A stretch of DNA of 64,000 nt from Rhodamnia argentea (lineage: Eukaryota > Streptophyta > Magnoliopsida > Myrtales > Myrtaceae), in the NCBI RefSeq assembly GCF_020921035.1, contig NC_063151.1:33548934-33612933 (forward strand). The letters run 5' to 3'. A program made the position numbers and the translations under genes. Shown piece after piece: positions 62,821 through 64,000 of this stretch. Each line of letters opens with the position of its first letter. The first letter of the stretch is position 1. The notes beneath the pieces were generated by a model. That model was not told the DNA's origin. It did not search any database and worked only from the letters and a program-made list of their open reading frames with translations.

Positions 62821-64000
62821 CCTAACCGTGAAAACATTCTGGCCTATGCATTCACTGGATGTCAGCTCTTACATTCCCTTTTTGCTGGGTATCCACAATG
62901 GTAAATTGTGAGTTCCTATGGTACATACTGTCAGACTTCATGTTTATCTATACGCCGACATTATTACAATTGGTGTCAAGCAATTCAGTTTTTACTGAAC
63001 TGTCTTGCTTTCATTGCAGTTCATTTGGTTGATAATTATGGCAAGTACATATCTCTCTGTCTAGAGGTATTATTGTTTATGCAGTGGCGTGTATAATGTG
63101 TAAAAGATCTTTCTATGAAGGGGGCTTAACAAGCAAATTTTCAAGATACCAAAATTTTCAACATACATGCCAGATATATAGGATTTGGCGGGCGATGTAG
63201 AAACCCAACCAAGTTTTAAGTGAATTCTGATAGGTCGATGCTCCAATAAATATGATGACTAGTACCTAGGGATGAACATGTACGTGCCCGAAGCTACTCA
63301 AATAGGTGCGACACTTCAATCTCTCATTCAACTTTCAGTAAGAGACCCAACAAAATTATACTTCAATGTTTATATCAGTCGGGACGCCGTACTTAAATTA
63401 TATCACGTCGTCTTATGTCTATGCTATCTCATATGTGATTGTACCATACCGTGCTTCTTGTGAAGCACCCCTTAACACACCGTAAAGCACAGGCTGATCT
63501 GCATAATGTTCATCAAATACACTTTGGTGATAACTGCATGACGAAATGATCATACAACAGCATAGCCATCGTAATAGTTTGAAGGACAAAAAGATTCGGA
63601 AGTGCTGCTTCGATATGGTCAAAATATAAATGAGTACGCACACACATACATTACGGTAAGTTCTTAAAGCACAGTTGTGTTCTTGAGAAATAGAGGATAT
63701 ACTTCAATCCAAGCCAGCCTGATGAGCTACCTGCACAATTAACAAGTAGTTCTGTTGAATAAGTTGCAGATCAAGGAGGAGCTTTTACAATAAGACAAGC
63801 AGACGTATTTTGCATTAGTCATCTATGAATAGAATGTCGTCGCTTCGTATTGAAGTCAACAAGAAAGTCGGGTTGCAATGGATGTGTGACCGATTTTCCA
63901 TTAAGCATGAACTTTTGATGCTCATGACATAATCAGAAAGAAATTGGAGAAGAATTTTGCACACCATAGGAAGCCAATCTAACAAAGACCGAACTCATTA
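62821..64000. other. AIG1 3' region; possible last exon of a minus-strand gene
   Basis: Mostly AT-rich with no coding content. On the minus strand a good acceptor (ttaattgtgcag, ending at 63731) is followed by GTA GCT CAT CAG GCT GGC TTG GAT TGA (63730-63704), which could be the terminal exon of a gene that begins to the right of the window. It is too short to confirm. Confidence 0.3.

Noticed and set aside
1-64000. CRISPR arrays, operons, phage or plasmid functions
   Set aside because: The sequence is a plant nuclear region; no regular spacer array or bacterial gene organisation is present.

Overview
This window looks like nuclear DNA of a dicot plant. The genes are interrupted by many AT-rich introns, their products match land-plant families with transit peptides, and the spaces between them are packed with short inverted-repeat transposons, a solo LTR and a LINE tail. 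The repeat arms resemble sequences I associate with Myrtaceae (Eucalyptus-type genomes), but that lineage is an inference from memory. Seven gene models could be built exon by exon, and an eighth (AIG1) has one broken exon.

Layout. 1.1-1.3 kb: possible last exon of a gene entering from the left. 1.7-5.0 kb (-): chloroplast-type dienelactone hydrolase, 3 exons, with an unexplained open segment in intron 1. 6.6-10.9 kb (-): a stand-alone LON N-terminal-domain protein, 7 exons. 12.6-25.6 kb (+): complete mismatch-repair gene MLH1, 16 exons, 740 residues. 26.8-29.1 kb (+): dead CYP716-type cytochrome P450, split by a 580 bp transposon. 29-35 kb: repeat-rich, with nested inverted-repeat elements and a ~663 bp tandem duplication. 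36.1-39.3 kb (+): CEPR2-like LRR receptor kinase, 2 exons. 40.5-44.1 kb (-): plastid adenylate kinase (AMK2 type), 7 exons, with a one-base deletion in exon 3. 46.7-51.0 kb (-): MES11-like methylesterase, 5 exons. 51.8-54.3 kb: transposons and a LINE tail. 55.0-56.2 kb (+): GNAT acetyltransferase, 4 exons. 57.1-57.6 kb: solo LTR with target duplication. 59.1-62.8 kb (+): AIG1/GIMAP-type GTPase with a C-terminal prenylation box and a one-base deletion in exon 3. The last ~1.2 kb hold no clear gene.

The genes are ordinary singletons, not a pathway cluster: plastid functions (hydrolase, LON-domain protein, adenylate kinase, probably the acetyltransferase), DNA repair (MLH1), peptide signalling (CEPR2), ester hydrolysis (MES) and a membrane GTPase (AIG1). 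I found no coordinated new system. The most noteworthy signals are a group of MULE-like elements with AT-rich arms and GC-rich cores, three with perfect 9 bp target duplications; four GC-AG introns among about 40; and two single-base deletions in otherwise intact housekeeping genes.
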